This document shows positions 40,790 to 49,249 of a stretch of DNA of 59,486 bases, piece after piece (positions within the stretch are counted from its first letter, which is position 1; each line of letters opens with the position of its first letter). The notes beneath the pieces are model-generated. The model was not told the DNA's origin. It saw only the letters and a program-made list of their open reading frames with translations, and did not search any database. This stretch comes from Thermoflexus hugenholtzii JAD2 (GTDB lineage: Bacteria; Chloroflexota; UBA11872; UBA12225), in contig CAMBEO010000009.1 in the NCBI GenBank assembly GCA_945865725.1, positions 1-59,486 of the forward strand, read 5' to 3'. Both the position numbers and the translations under genes were made by a program.

Positions 40790-41551
40790 TCAGGCCTCGC
40801 CTGATGCCCCGGCCTCGCCGTAGGCCGCCAAGGTCGTCGCGTCGGGCGGGTACGTGCCGATGATCGATGCCCCGCCGGAGATACGGGCGAGGATGAAGCG
40901 CTCCCGGCGCTCCTGCTCGATCGCGCGGGCGGCGGACTCCTCGACGAGGTGCCGGGGCACGACGATCACGCCATCATCGTCGCCGACGATCGCGTCACCC
41001 GGGTAGACGGCGACGCCCCCGCAGGCGACGGGGCGCTGGACGTCGACCGGATGGTGGATGGTCACGTTCGTGGCGGCGTGCGTGCCGGCGCTGTATGCGG
41101 GCAGGCCGACGGCCGCGATCCCCGCGGCGTCGCGGAAGGACCCGTCGGTCACGATCCCGGCGGCGCCGCGAACGCGCATGCGCGTGACCAGGATGTTTCC
41201 GATCGTCCCGGCATCGACCTGCTCGCGCGCGTCGATCACCATGACGTCGCCCGGTCCGACATGCTCGACGGCGACCCGTTGGGCGTTGGCAAGGTTGTCG
41301 AAGCGGCCCTCGAGGGCATCGCCATCAAGGTCCTCGCGCATGGGGACGTAGCGAAGCGTGTACGCCTTGCCGACGAGGCGGCGACCCATGGCGACGGGAC
41401 GCACGCGCCGCATGAACGGGGTGCGGATCCCCAACTTGAGGAGGACGGAGGTCAGGGTCGCCGTGCTGACCCGTGCGAGGCGCTCGGTCGCCTCGGCGGC
41501 GAGGGGCGGGCTTGGCGTCGGGTCGTAGTCCCGGGCAGGGGGTGTGGTCAT
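40790..41551 (-). CDS. RraA-family protein (hydroxymethyl-oxoglutarate aldolase-like)
   Basis: 253 aa. Core motifs of the RraA/HMG-aldolase fold: DVMVIDAREQVDAGTIGNILVTRMRVRGAAGIVTDGSFRDAAGI, with the Arg/Asp of DGSFRD and a metal-site Asp, and VYPGDAIVGDDDGVIVVPRHL. The start ATG 41551 is 8 nt after a minus-strand TACACT (41560-41565) with no Shine-Dalgarno site. Family members are RNase E regulators in E. coli but 4-hydroxy-4-methyl-2-oxoglutarate/oxaloacetate lyases in many other bacteria; the latter is likelier here. Confidence 0.88.
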   Translation of the reverse strand: MTTPPARDYDPTPSPPLAAEATERLARVSTATLTSVLLKLGIRTPFMRRVRPVAMGRRLVGKAYTLRYVPMREDLDGDALEGRFDNLANAQRVAVEHVGPGDVMVIDAREQVDAGTIGNILVTRMRVRGAAGIVTDGSFRDAAGIAAVGLPAYSAGTHAATNVTIHHPVDVQRPVACGGVAVYPGDAIVGDDDGVIVVPRHLVEESAARAIEQERRERFILARISGGASIIGTYPPDATTLAAYGEAGASGEA

Positions 41552-41559
41552 GGGGCGCC

Positions 41560-41565
41560 AGTGTA
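41560..41565 (-). promoter_or_regulatory. Candidate -10 element, leaderless start (RraA-like gene)
   Basis: Minus-strand TACACT, 8 nt before the ATG at 41551. Confidence 0.4.
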
Positions 41566-41614
41566 CGCGCGCCACGGCGTCCGGACCGGGACCGCCTGCA
41601 CGAAAACCACCGCT

Positions 41615-42268
41615 TCAGACGGTCGGGAACGGGTAGCCCTTCACGGCAAGGTCGATCGCGACGGCGGCGCGCCGGAAGTAGTCATCAAGGGTCGGTACGA
41701 GGTCCGCCATGGCCACGACCCCGACGCCGCCCGTCCCGTCGGGCAGGCGCTGGCGTGACGCCACGGTCGTCCGCTGGCGGGTCACGAGCTCAAGGAAGGC
41801 CTCAACGGTCACGAGTTCGAGGGCCTTCACCTCCTCGGGGTTCGGTCGGAAGGAGTCGAATGGCAGCGGCGTGCGCCACAGGTAGACGTCCTGCACCTCG
41901 CGGTCCCTGATCCCTGCCTCCATGTCGCAGACGGCGATGCGGGTGCCGAGGGGGCGCAAGTCGGCGAGGGGCGCCCCCTGTCCGACCTCTTCGGGCATTT
42001 CGCGGATGACGTCGGCAAGGCCCTCGCCGGTACGGTAGTGGCCGCCGACCGAGACATCGATGCGCCCGGGATAGGTGTCCTTGTCGTCGGCGCGGCGCTG
42101 CAGGAGGACCGAGGGGGACGCCTCGCCGACCTCGATGACGATCCAGCAGTGGAAGGCCCGGTGCCAGTCCCCATGCCGGTGCACGAGGTCGCGGCGGCGC
42201 GTGCGGCCGGTCGGAATACCGTTCGGGCCGAGCACGTCGAACCGCTCGGGACGCGTCGGGCGGGCCAT
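41615..42268 (-). CDS. Nudix hydrolase, isopentenyl-diphosphate-isomerase-like subgroup
   Basis: 217 aa. It opens with RPERFDVLGPNGIPTGRTRRRDLVHRHGDWHRAFHCWIV, typical of the IDI-like Nudix subgroup. Nudix box: GHYRTGEGLADVIREMPEEVGQ. The gap between the first Glu and RE is six residues rather than the consensus seven, as I recall for this subgroup. ATG 42268 has AGGAGG 7 nt upstream and follows the glycosyltransferase stop by 11 nt, so the two share an operon. Substrate unknown. Confidence 0.88.
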   Translation of the reverse strand: MARPTRPERFDVLGPNGIPTGRTRRRDLVHRHGDWHRAFHCWIVIEVGEASPSVLLQRRADDKDTYPGRIDVSVGGHYRTGEGLADVIREMPEEVGQGAPLADLRPLGTRIAVCDMEAGIRDREVQDVYLWRTPLPFDSFRPNPEEVKALELVTVEAFLELVTRQRTTVASRQRLPDGTGGVGVVAMADLVPTLDDYFRRAAVAIDLAVKGYPFPTV

Positions 42269-42279
42269 GGCGGCACCTC

Positions 42280-44250
42280 CTAGCTGGTGCGGACGAAGAC
42301 CACGAAGACGCCCGACTGGAAGGCCACCTCGTAGCGGGTGCGGAGGAAGTCGTGGGCGATCCGCCCGAGGACGGGGTCCCAGAGGAAGAGGGCGAGGACG
42401 TCGATCTCGCTGCCGAGGAGGCTCGCGTCGAAGCTGGGGATGCCAGCACTGGCCCGTCGCTCGATGTCCGCCCACCAGACGTCCTGGTCGATGAAGGCGT
42501 CCTCGCGGGCGTAGTAGGCCACCTCGCGCGCGGCGACGTATCGCTCGCCGGGCTTGAGGATCGTGTCGAGGTAGGCGGCGACCTCCCGCTGCCCAGTCAC
42601 GCCGTAGTTGTAGGCCGTCGAGTAGGCGGCGTCGGCCTGGGCGACATTGACGCCCCAAGACCATGCCCCGGTAAGGAGGACCGCAAGGATCGCGAGCTGT
42701 CGGGGAAGGTGGTGGCGCCCGAGGAGCGTGCCCATGATCAGGAAGCCGAAGCCGGCGACGCCGGGCCAGGCGACGAGGGGCAACAGCCAGTCGTAGCCCC
42801 GGAAGAGGACGAGGCGGTCGCCCGCGACGAGCGAGTAGTAGCCGGTCATGCCGGCGAGGACGATGGCGTACGCGGGTGGTTCCCACCACGAGAGGCGACC
42901 GACGACCCGGGCAAGGAAGTATCCGACGACGACGGCCGCGAACGGCATCATCGTGATGTGGTATTTCGGGAAGGACCCGGCAAGCTTGATCAGGTACACG
43001 AGCCCGGTACCCGCGCCGGCGATGGCGACGAAGTCGATCGGTTCGAAGCCGAGGCGCACGCCCTTCGCGGTGGCCGAATCCCGGTCGCGACGCCCGCGCA
43101 CCCACCGCCAAGGACTTGCGGCGATCTCGCCGAGGCGCATGAGCCCGGCACCGATGAAGAGGGCGAGCAGGTAGGGGGAAGTCCAGAGGGCGACCTGGCT
43201 GGCGAGGTCGAGGACCACGAGCGGGTCGTGTTGCCATGCGGCGGTCGACCCGGCGGCCTCCTCGAACTCGAGCCAGAGGACGCGGAACGGGAACTCGAAC
43301 GGCATGCCGAGGCGCTTCGCCACCCACCACCAGGACCCGAGGAAGAGCCCCGTGCCTCCGCACGCGATGACGGGCAGTTCGAGCACGAGGCGCCACGGAC
43401 GCCAAGGGCGGCCGACAACGCGGTAGCCGGTCGCCGCGGCGATGACGGCAAGGACGGTGGTCATCTTCGCCCAGAGGCAGAGGGCGATCGCAAGGGTGGC
43501 GAGGAGGGTCAAGGCCCAGGTCACGGGATGGTTGAGGGGCCGGGCATTGCCGAGGAGGAGGACGTACGCGAGCATCGCGAGGGCAACCGTCGCGACAAGC
43601 ACGGTGCCGTCGATGTCGAGGAGCAGGGCGCTCTGGACGACGAACGGGTTGGTGACGTAGAGCGCGGCGGCGACGGCCGCGAAGGTCGGCGCCGCCCGGG
43701 TGATCGGCGCGGTGACGGCGAGTGTCGTCAGGAAGACGACCAGCCCGGTCGCGGCGGCGGCGGCGACCCCAAGGCCACGCGCGGTCCGTTCGGTCTCGCC
43801 GAACCGGGCGTACGCCTCACCGAGGGCGTACACGTACATGGGCGGGTGCCAGAGCGCCCAGTTGAATCGCTGCGAGAAGTCGCCGGGGACGAGGGTCTGC
43901 AGGTGGCCGAGGTTGCTCCACGGCAGGCCCGTCGTGGCCACCGCGTGGCCCGCGAAGGCGAAGGCGGCCTCGTCGTAGACGTAGGGCTTGCCGAGTTGCG
44001 GTTCGGCGAACGACCACGCGAGGGCGGCGGCAACGCCGAGGATCGCGATCGCCAGCAGCCATGCCCCGGTCGTCTCGAGGGCGAGGCGCAGTCGCGACGC
44101 CGGCATCCGGTCGCTCGACTCGAAGGCGTCAGACCCGTCGACGGGTCCACCTTGATCGGCCTCGGCCGGGAAGCCTCCCGGAACGGGAAGGTCCACTTCC
44201 AGTGGGGCTGGCGTGTTGGGAGTGGTTGGGGTGACGATCGCGACCACCAT
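42280..44250 (-). CDS. Polytopic membrane glycosyltransferase (GT39/ArnT-like)
   Basis: 656 aa, about eleven membrane helices. The first external loop carries YVYDEAAFAFAGHAVATTGLPW; its DE pair matches the acidic motif used by lipid-phosphate-sugar transferases of the PMT/ArnT superfamily. The family transfers sugars from polyprenyl phosphate to lipid or protein acceptors on the outer face of the membrane. A 60-residue Pro/Asp-rich N-terminus precedes the first helix. No clear Shine-Dalgarno site is seen at ATG 44250. An R1 repeat lies upstream. Confidence 0.82.
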   Translation of the reverse strand: MVVAIVTPTTPNTPAPLEVDLPVPGGFPAEADQGGPVDGSDAFESSDRMPASRLRLALETTGAWLLAIAILGVAAALAWSFAEPQLGKPYVYDEAAFAFAGHAVATTGLPWSNLGHLQTLVPGDFSQRFNWALWHPPMYVYALGEAYARFGETERTARGLGVAAAAATGLVVFLTTLAVTAPITRAAPTFAAVAAALYVTNPFVVQSALLLDIDGTVLVATVALAMLAYVLLLGNARPLNHPVTWALTLLATLAIALCLWAKMTTVLAVIAAATGYRVVGRPWRPWRLVLELPVIACGGTGLFLGSWWWVAKRLGMPFEFPFRVLWLEFEEAAGSTAAWQHDPLVVLDLASQVALWTSPYLLALFIGAGLMRLGEIAASPWRWVRGRRDRDSATAKGVRLGFEPIDFVAIAGAGTGLVYLIKLAGSFPKYHITMMPFAAVVVGYFLARVVGRLSWWEPPAYAIVLAGMTGYYSLVAGDRLVLFRGYDWLLPLVAWPGVAGFGFLIMGTLLGRHHLPRQLAILAVLLTGAWSWGVNVAQADAAYSTAYNYGVTGQREVAAYLDTILKPGERYVAAREVAYYAREDAFIDQDVWWADIERRASAGIPSFDASLLGSEIDVLALFLWDPVLGRIAHDFLRTRYEVAFQSGVFVVFVRTS

Positions 44251-44351
44251 GGGCGGCGTGTGGCGGCGCAGTTCGGCGACCCGCGGTCGAGAGGGTACCG
44301 ATGCGCCTGCCGCCGGCGCTCCGGCCTACGGGTGCGCTACCGGGATGCGAC

Positions 44352-44441
44352 GGACGGCCCCCACCCTCAGTCCCTCCCCCGCTGCGGCGGGAGAGGGAAG
44401 CACCGCCCCCTCCCCCGTTGGTCCGCGGGCCATGGCTCGCA
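44352..44441. repeat. Palindromic repeat R1 plus composite-unit B fragment
   Basis: GACGGCCCCCACCCTCAGTC leads into the R1 core, then CCCCCTCCCCCGTTGGTCCG with GCGGGCCATGGCTCGC, which resembles unit B of the 21-kb cluster. It occupies the 257-base gap before the next gene. Confidence 0.85.
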
Positions 44442-44507
44442 CCGGAAGCCGGGGCTGGTTGGCGACCTTCCCCTCCGACCGCTGAGATGTCGGACAGGTT
44501 CCTGGTG

Positions 44508-44810
44508 CTACGCGAGCGCGATCAGGGCGGGGCGTGCGAGCGCCGGCGTGCCCGCGGGGAAATCCGCGATCCAGGGCGTCGCCCGCTCGCGGCGTCGCCG
44601 GTCCGTCAGGCCTAGGGCCCGCTCGGCGGGTGCCCAGGCAACGGCGGCGGCGTAGAGGAAGAGGGCGCCGATCGCTCCAACGGCGCGGGAGGCCGCCCCG
44701 ACCGGCCCGCGTCGAGGCCGGCGCAAGCGGAACGGGCGGAGGCGCGTGAAGCGCGGCGTCGTGGCATGGGCATTGCGGGTGCTGGCGAGACCGAGGCTGA
44801 CCACTGCCAT
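44508..44810 (-). CDS. Small membrane protein, unknown
   Basis: 100 aa. ATG 44810 with AAGGAG 8 nt upstream, so it is probably real. The N-terminus is basic (RFTRLRPFRLRRPRRG), then one hydrophobic segment (VGAASRAVGAIGALFLYAAAVAWAPA) and a basic-to-hydrophobic tail (RRRRERATPWIADFPAGTPALARPALIALA). Composition is Ala/Arg-rich. No family recognised. Confidence 0.6.
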   Translation of the reverse strand: MAVVSLGLASTRNAHATTPRFTRLRPFRLRRPRRGPVGAASRAVGAIGALFLYAAAVAWAPAERALGLTDRRRRERATPWIADFPAGTPALARPALIALA

Positions 44811-44993
44811 GACGTCGCTCCTTCGGTGGCGGTCCAGCGAGGGGCCACACGGCCCGGACGCCGAGAGTGGACTGCCACTTGACGGAACGTCGGACGCTGG
44901 TCATCGTCTCGCGTCGCGACAGGTGGCGGACCGGGCCGCGGCAGGACGCGGCCGCCGGATGCCGCGGCGCCGCAATCTTGGAAGTCCCGGTCG

Positions 44994-44999
44994 TATCCT
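44994..44999 (+). promoter_or_regulatory. Candidate -10 element, leaderless start
   Basis: TATCCT, 7 nt before the ATG at 45007; no Shine-Dalgarno site. Confidence 0.4.
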
Positions 45000-45006
45000 G
45001 CCCGTG

Positions 45007-45651
45007 ATGGGACCGCAGATGGCCGGGGGCGAAGCGCGCGACGTCCAGGTCTGGCAGGCGCTGCGTGCTGCGCGCGAGCGCCCCGACCCGGGAGACCCGG
45101 CGACGTCGGTCGGTCCGCTTGACCAGTCGCGCGAGGCATTCCTCGCATGGGTACGCGCCGCGGGCGAGCCACATGTCGTGCGCGAGCACCCGCCGGTGCG
45201 CCACGCACGCCACCTCGCGGCATCGTGGGGGATGGCGCTTGGGGACGCGGTGCGCGCGACGCTGTTCGATGCCGACGGCGCGACGGTCCTGGTCGCGGTA
45301 CCGGCTGACCGGAAAATCGACGCGCCGCGGCTGCGGGTGGCGCTCGGTGTTGCCCGGGTCGCCGTGTTGCGGGCCGACCGGGGCGTCGGGCGCCTGGGGT
45401 GGGTCAACCTTCCGGGCGATCCCGGGGCGTTGCCCGGCCTGCCGGGGCCGTTCGGTGCGCACCTCTTCTTCGATCCGGAGGTGCTCGACCGCGACGAGGT
45501 CGTGGTCGCCTTCTCGCCGACCTCGTCGGTGAGGGTCGGGCCGGGCGCCTACTTGGCGGCCACGGGCGGGACGAGGCTGGCGTGCGTCGGCATCACGCGC
45601 CTGTTGCCTGAGGGCGGATCGGTTGAAGACCCGCCGCGCGACCGCGCGTAG
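45007..45651 (+). CDS. YbaK/EbsC-like aminoacyl-tRNA deacylase domain protein
   Basis: 214 aa. About 45 variable residues precede the YbaK-like fold: VREHPPVRHARHLAASWGMALGDAVRATLFDADGATVLVAVPADRKIDAPRLRVALG, GWVNLPGDPGALPGLPGPFGAHLFFDPEVLDRDEVVVAFSPTSSVRVGPGAYL. The Lys in PADRKID and the PFG loop match catalytic and structural features of trans-editing deacylases, which clear mischarged tRNAs such as Cys- or Ala-tRNA-Pro. GTG 45004 is an alternative start, in frame and adjacent to the ATG. Confidence 0.85.
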   Translation: MGPQMAGGEARDVQVWQALRAARERPDPGDPATSVGPLDQSREAFLAWVRAAGEPHVVREHPPVRHARHLAASWGMALGDAVRATLFDADGATVLVAVPADRKIDAPRLRVALGVARVAVLRADRGVGRLGWVNLPGDPGALPGLPGPFGAHLFFDPEVLDRDEVVVAFSPTSSVRVGPGAYLAATGGTRLACVGITRLLPEGGSVEDPPRDRA

Positions 45652-45784
45652 CGTTCGGCCACGACCAGGCGGGGCGACGGCATGTCGTGCGCCACTGGCA
45701 TCGTCAGCGCGACACCACGGCGCTGGAGCGAGCGAGATGCGCGCGCACCCAGGACGGTGGCCCAAGGACCGGGCATGGCGCACC

Positions 45785-45817
45785 AAAAAAAATCCCGCCC
45801 CCATTTCTGGAGGCGGG
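45785..45817 (-). terminator. Intrinsic terminator of the 5S rRNA gene
   Basis: On the minus strand a CCCGCC...GGCGGG stem (45794-45817, one internal mismatch, 6-nt loop) is followed by TTTTTTTT (45785-45792). It is the only canonical stem-plus-T-tract terminator seen in the window. Confidence 0.9.
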
Positions 45818-45821
45818 AAAA

Positions 45822-45943
45822 TGCCCGGGCAATGGCCTATCTTCCCACACCGTCTCCAGTGCAGTATTGTCGGCGCTGCTGCGTTTCACGACCGTGTTCG
45901 GGATGGGAACGGGTGGGTCCGCAGCGCTCGGATCACCTAGACA
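45822..45943 (-). rRNA. rrf: 5S ribosomal RNA, orphan gene
   Basis: 122 nt on the minus strand. Universal 5S segments are clear: CCCACCCGTTCCCATCCCGA then ACACGG, GTGAAACGCAGCAGCGCCGA, ATACTGC and GGGAAGATAGG. Helix I can be drawn as TGTCTAGGTG with TGCCCGGGCA, with one A-C mismatch and several wobbles, which sets both ends. No 16S or 23S gene is adjacent: clpS lies 55 bp upstream and a protein gene beyond the terminator downstream. It has its own promoter and terminator, so it is a monocistronic 5S unit. Confidence 0.95.
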
Positions 45944-45948
45944 GCCAG

Positions 45949-45977
45949 ATACTAGCACGTCCGGCCGGGACGCGCAA
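45949..45977 (-). promoter_or_regulatory. 5S rRNA promoter
   Basis: On the minus strand, TTGCGC (45972-45977) and TAGTAT (45949-45954) are 17 nt apart. Starting 6-7 nt past the -10 puts +1 at about 45942-45943, the nucleotide that helix-I pairing independently gives as the 5S 5' end. Confidence 0.7.
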
Positions 45978-45998
45978 GTCCGCGGTGACGCGTGCCCG

Positions 45999-46370
45999 TC
46001 ACGCGGGATCGGGTTCGACACGGACCTCGATGCCGATCGACCGGATGACCCCGGCGACGGCCTCGGCGCGCTCGCGCGGGCCCACGTACGGCACGGCGCT
46101 GCCGGTGGCATGGATCTCGTTCGCGTGTCCCTCGGCCTCGGGGCGCGACAGTCCCGGCACCGCGCGCATGAGGATCCGGATCACCTCGTCGAACGTGTTG
46201 TGGTCGTTGTTCAGGACGACGACCCGGAACGGCGGGAGGAGGCGCCGGAGGAGCTCCGGGTCGAAGTCCCGTTCGCGCACCGGCGATGCCGGCGCCTGGA
46301 CTGCCCTGTCGGGGGACTCGCCGCCGGCCGGCGCCGTCGCCAGGCGGAACCGCGGGACCGTGTTGACCAT
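45999..46370 (-). CDS. clpS: ATP-dependent Clp protease adaptor ClpS
   Basis: 123 aa from ATG 46370; ATG 46391 is an alternative. ClpS delivers N-degron substrates to ClpA/ClpC. Core: FRVVVLNNDHNTFDEVIRILMRAVPGLSRPEAEGHANEIHATGSAVPYVG. The N-D-H-N-T-F-D motif and the A/H-containing helix form the N-degron pocket. About 45 disordered N-terminal residues are longer than in E. coli ClpS. It diverges from gpmI, with 102 bp between starts. clpA/clpC is not in the window. Confidence 0.9.
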   Translation of the reverse strand: MVNTVPRFRLATAPAGGESPDRAVQAPASPVRERDFDPELLRRLLPPFRVVVLNNDHNTFDEVIRILMRAVPGLSRPEAEGHANEIHATGSAVPYVGPRERAEAVAGVIRSIGIEVRVEPDPA

Positions 46371-46460
46371 GCTTGCTCGATCTTGAATCATCTCGTCCAC
46401 GACGACTGGAACGCGCCGGTGCCCGGAAGCGACCCAACCGGTCGCGCCGGGCACCTTTGC

Positions 46461-46466
46461 TATGGT
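46461..46466 (+). promoter_or_regulatory. Candidate -10 element, leaderless start (gpmI)
   Basis: TATGGT ends 6 nt before the ATG at 46473; no Shine-Dalgarno site. Confidence 0.4.
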
Positions 46467-46472
46467 GGCTGA

Positions 46473-48008
46473 ATGCCCGCCGACGTCCGGCCGCTCGTAA
46501 TGATCATCCTCGATGGCTGGGGGATTGCGCCGGACGGGGTGGCGAACGCGATCACCTCCGTGCCGACACCGTGCCTCGACGCCTTAGCGCGCGAGGGGGT
46601 CTCATCGGTCCTTGAGGCGGCGGGCGAGGCGGTCGGCCTGCCCGACGGCCAGATCGGAAACTCGGAGGTCGGGCACCTGAACCTTGGCGCGGGCTTCCGC
46701 GTCATGCAGGAACTGCCCCGCATTGATGCCGCGATCCGCGACGGGTCATTCGACGAGAACCCGGCACTCGTCGGGGCGGTGCGCCACGTCCTCGGTGCGC
46801 CAGGTCGCACGCTGCACCTCGTCGGCCTGACCAGTCATGGGGGGGTGCACTCGCACGCGCGCCATCTTGACGCGATCGTCCGCCTAGCCTCGCGCCATGG
46901 CCTGGGGCGCGTTGCCATCCACGTGATCCTCGACGGGCGCGATACCCCGCCCCGCCAGGCCCTCAAGGACCTGCCCGGGCTGGAAGCGGTCCTGGGGGCC
47001 ACGGGGACTGGCCGGATCGCGACCGTGTGCGGTCGCTACTACGCGATGGACCGCGACAAGCGGTGGGACCGCGTCGCGCGCGCCTACGCGACGATCGTCG
47101 GGGGCGAGGGGCCGCGGTTCGCCTCGGCGGCGGCGGTGATCGAGGACGCCTACGCGCGGGGCACAACCGACGAGTTCGTCGAACCGGCGGTCGTCGGCGA
47201 CCCGGTGCCGGTCGCGGATGGTGACGCGGTCGTCGTGTTCAACTTTCGCGCCGACCGCGCCCGGGAGTTGTGCCACGCCCTCCTGCTCCCCGACTTTGAC
47301 GGCTTCCCGCGAGGCCGGTTTTCCAGGGACCTGCACGTCGTGACCTTCGGGGAGTACGAGGTCGGCTTGCCGGTGACGGGCATCGCGTTCCCGCCCAAAC
47401 ATGTCGAGGTGCCCTTGGCACGCGTCGTGAGCGACGCCGGGTTGGGGCAGTGCCACCTTGCCGAGACGGAAAAATACGCGCACGTAACCTTCTTCCTGAA
47501 CGGCGGGCGCGAGGCGCCCTTCCCCGGGGAGGATCGCGTCCTGGTGCCGTCGCCGCGGGTGGCCACCTACGACCTGCAACCGGAGATGAGCGCGCCGGCG
47601 CTTGCGCAAGCCGGGGCCGACCGGATCAGGGCGCACGACGACGCCCTCGTGGTGATGAACTTCGCGAACGGGGACATGGTCGGGCACACGGGTGTCATCG
47701 GGGCGGCGCAGGCGGCGGTCGCGGCGGTTGATGCGGCCGTCGGCACCGTCGTCGCCGCGGCGCGGGCGCGCGGGCGCATCGTCGTGGTCACGTCCGACCA
47801 CGGGAACGCCGAGACGATGGCGGACCCGGTGACCGGTGGCCCGTGGACGGCCCACACGACAAACCCGGTCCCCCTGGTCGTCGCCGGGGCGCCGGCCGGC
47901 ACGGCGCTTGTCCCGCGGGGCGACCTGTCGATGGTCGCACCGACGGTCCTGCGGCTCATGGGCTTGCCGGTGCCCGCGTCGATGACCTCGCCGGACCTCA
48001 TCGCCTGA
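46473..48008 (+). CDS. gpmI: 2,3-bisphosphoglycerate-independent phosphoglycerate mutase
   Basis: Interconverts 3- and 2-phosphoglycerate in glycolysis with two Mn(II) ions. 511 aa, standard length. Metal/phosphatase motifs: VMIILDGWGIAP, the catalytic Ser in QIGNSEVGHLNLGAG, HSHARHL, the NFRADRARELCHAL segment, NFANGDMVGHTG and VVTSDHGNAETM. All expected Asp/His ligands appear present. A single gene, probably leaderless. Confidence 0.97.
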   Translation: MPADVRPLVMIILDGWGIAPDGVANAITSVPTPCLDALAREGVSSVLEAAGEAVGLPDGQIGNSEVGHLNLGAGFRVMQELPRIDAAIRDGSFDENPALVGAVRHVLGAPGRTLHLVGLTSHGGVHSHARHLDAIVRLASRHGLGRVAIHVILDGRDTPPRQALKDLPGLEAVLGATGTGRIATVCGRYYAMDRDKRWDRVARAYATIVGGEGPRFASAAAVIEDAYARGTTDEFVEPAVVGDPVPVADGDAVVVFNFRADRARELCHALLLPDFDGFPRGRFSRDLHVVTFGEYEVGLPVTGIAFPPKHVEVPLARVVSDAGLGQCHLAETEKYAHVTFFLNGGREAPFPGEDRVLVPSPRVATYDLQPEMSAPALAQAGADRIRAHDDALVVMNFANGDMVGHTGVIGAAQAAVAAVDAAVGTVVAAARARGRIVVVTSDHGNAETMADPVTGGPWTAHTTNPVPLVVAGAPAGTALVPRGDLSMVAPTVLRLMGLPVPASMTSPDLIA

Positions 48009-48047
48009 GGGCAGGCGCGCCGCGTGGTCCCGCGGGTCGGTGGTGCC

Positions 48048-48053
48048 TATCCT
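48048..48053 (+). promoter_or_regulatory. Candidate -10 element, leaderless start
   Basis: TATCCT, 8 nt before the ATG at 48062; no Shine-Dalgarno site. Confidence 0.4.
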
Positions 48054-48061
48054 AGGCGACG

Positions 48062-49210
48062 ATGGAACCTGCGTTTGACGTGATCGTCCTCGGCCTCGGG
48101 GTGATGGGCGCCTCGGCGGCCTGGCAGCTGGCAGGGCGCGGCGCGCGCGTCCTCGGGATCGATGCGCACCCGCGGGGGCACGTCCTCGGGTCCTCGCACG
48201 GCCGGAGCCGGATCATCCGCGAGGCGTACTACGAGGCCGTCGAGTACGTGCCCCTCGTGCAACGTGCCTTCGGACAGTGGCGCGACCTTGAAGCGGAAGC
48301 CGGGGCGTCCCTCCTCCAGATGACGGGATGCCTGAACATCGGGCGCCCGGGTACGCCAGTCGTCGACGGGGTGATCGCGAGCATCGGGGCGCACCGACTC
48401 GAGGCGGAGGTCCTCGATGCGAGTGCGATGGGCCGACGGTTCCCGGCATTCCGTCTCCCGGAGGACCAGGTCGGGGTGTACCAGCCAAACGCGGGGATCC
48501 TGGATGCTGACGCGTGCGTCGGCGCCCTGCTTGATGGCGCCGCGCGGCGCGGGGCGACGATCCGGCACGCGGAGGCGGTGTGGTCGTGGCGTGCCGACGG
48601 TGACGGGGTCGTGGTCGAAACCGGCATCTCAACGTATCGCTCGGGTCGGCTGGTCATCGCGGCTGGCCCATGGTCTGCCGCGGTGCTAGCGGACCTCGGC
48701 TTGCCCCTGCAGGCGGTCCGCCAGTACGTGACCCACTTCGAACCGGACGAGCCGGCACGCTTCACGGCGCCAACGTGTCCCGCATTCATCTGGAGCGTGC
48801 CTGAAGGGGACATCTACGGGATCCCGTACCTGCGTGGCAGCGGCATGAAGTTCGGCGGGCATGATCCCGGTGAGCCGTGCACGCCCGAGACGGCACGGCG
48901 CGAGATCGGCTCGGAGGAGGTTGACCTCGTCCGGGGCATCGTGGAGCGGTGCTTGCCGGGTAGCACGGGGGCCTTCATCGCCGCCCAGGCGTGCCTCTAT
49001 ACCTTGACCCCCGACCGCCACTTCATCGTCGACCGGCACCCGGCGCACCCGCAGGTGTCGTTCGCCGCGGGGACTTCCGGCCACGGGTTCAAGTTCGGGC
49101 CGACGGTCGGAGAGGTGCTGGCCGACTTCGCGCTGGCAGGCGAGACGCGCCACGACGTGGGGTTCCTCGCGGCGGCGCGGTTCGGGCGGGCGCCGGCGGC
49201 GGATCGCTAG
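48062..49210 (+). CDS. Monomeric sarcosine oxidase / N-methyl-L-tryptophan oxidase-like enzyme
   Basis: 382 aa, standard length for MSOX/SolA. N-terminal FAD motif VIVLGLGVMGASAAWQLAGRG and the following GSSHGRSRIIREAYYE; substrate-side CPAFIWSVPEGDIYGIPYLRGSGMKFGGHDPG. QACLYTLTPDRHFIVDRHP contains the Cys that forms the covalent 8-alpha-S-cysteinyl FAD link, and GTSGHGFKFGPTVGEVLADFAL closes the fold. It oxidises N-methyl amino acids with O2, giving H2O2. Substrate preference cannot be set. Confidence 0.92.
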   Translation: MEPAFDVIVLGLGVMGASAAWQLAGRGARVLGIDAHPRGHVLGSSHGRSRIIREAYYEAVEYVPLVQRAFGQWRDLEAEAGASLLQMTGCLNIGRPGTPVVDGVIASIGAHRLEAEVLDASAMGRRFPAFRLPEDQVGVYQPNAGILDADACVGALLDGAARRGATIRHAEAVWSWRADGDGVVVETGISTYRSGRLVIAAGPWSAAVLADLGLPLQAVRQYVTHFEPDEPARFTAPTCPAFIWSVPEGDIYGIPYLRGSGMKFGGHDPGEPCTPETARREIGSEEVDLVRGIVERCLPGSTGAFIAAQACLYTLTPDRHFIVDRHPAHPQVSFAAGTSGHGFKFGPTVGEVLADFALAGETRHDVGFLAAARFGRAPAADR

Positions 49211-49217
49211 GTGCCAT

Positions 49218-49249
49218 CCCTCGCGGCGTCGAAGATAAGCCGGCGAGGG
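49218..49249. terminator. Hairpin after the sarcosine-oxidase-like gene
   Basis: CCCTCGC-GGC and GCC-G-GCGAGGG form about ten pairs with one bulge, 8 nt after the stop codon. No T-tract. Confidence 0.45.

Noticed and set aside
41980-42060. Broken Nudix box (one residue short)
   Set aside because: Six-residue spacing before RE also occurs, as I recall, in IDI-like Nudix proteins, so it is probably not a defect.
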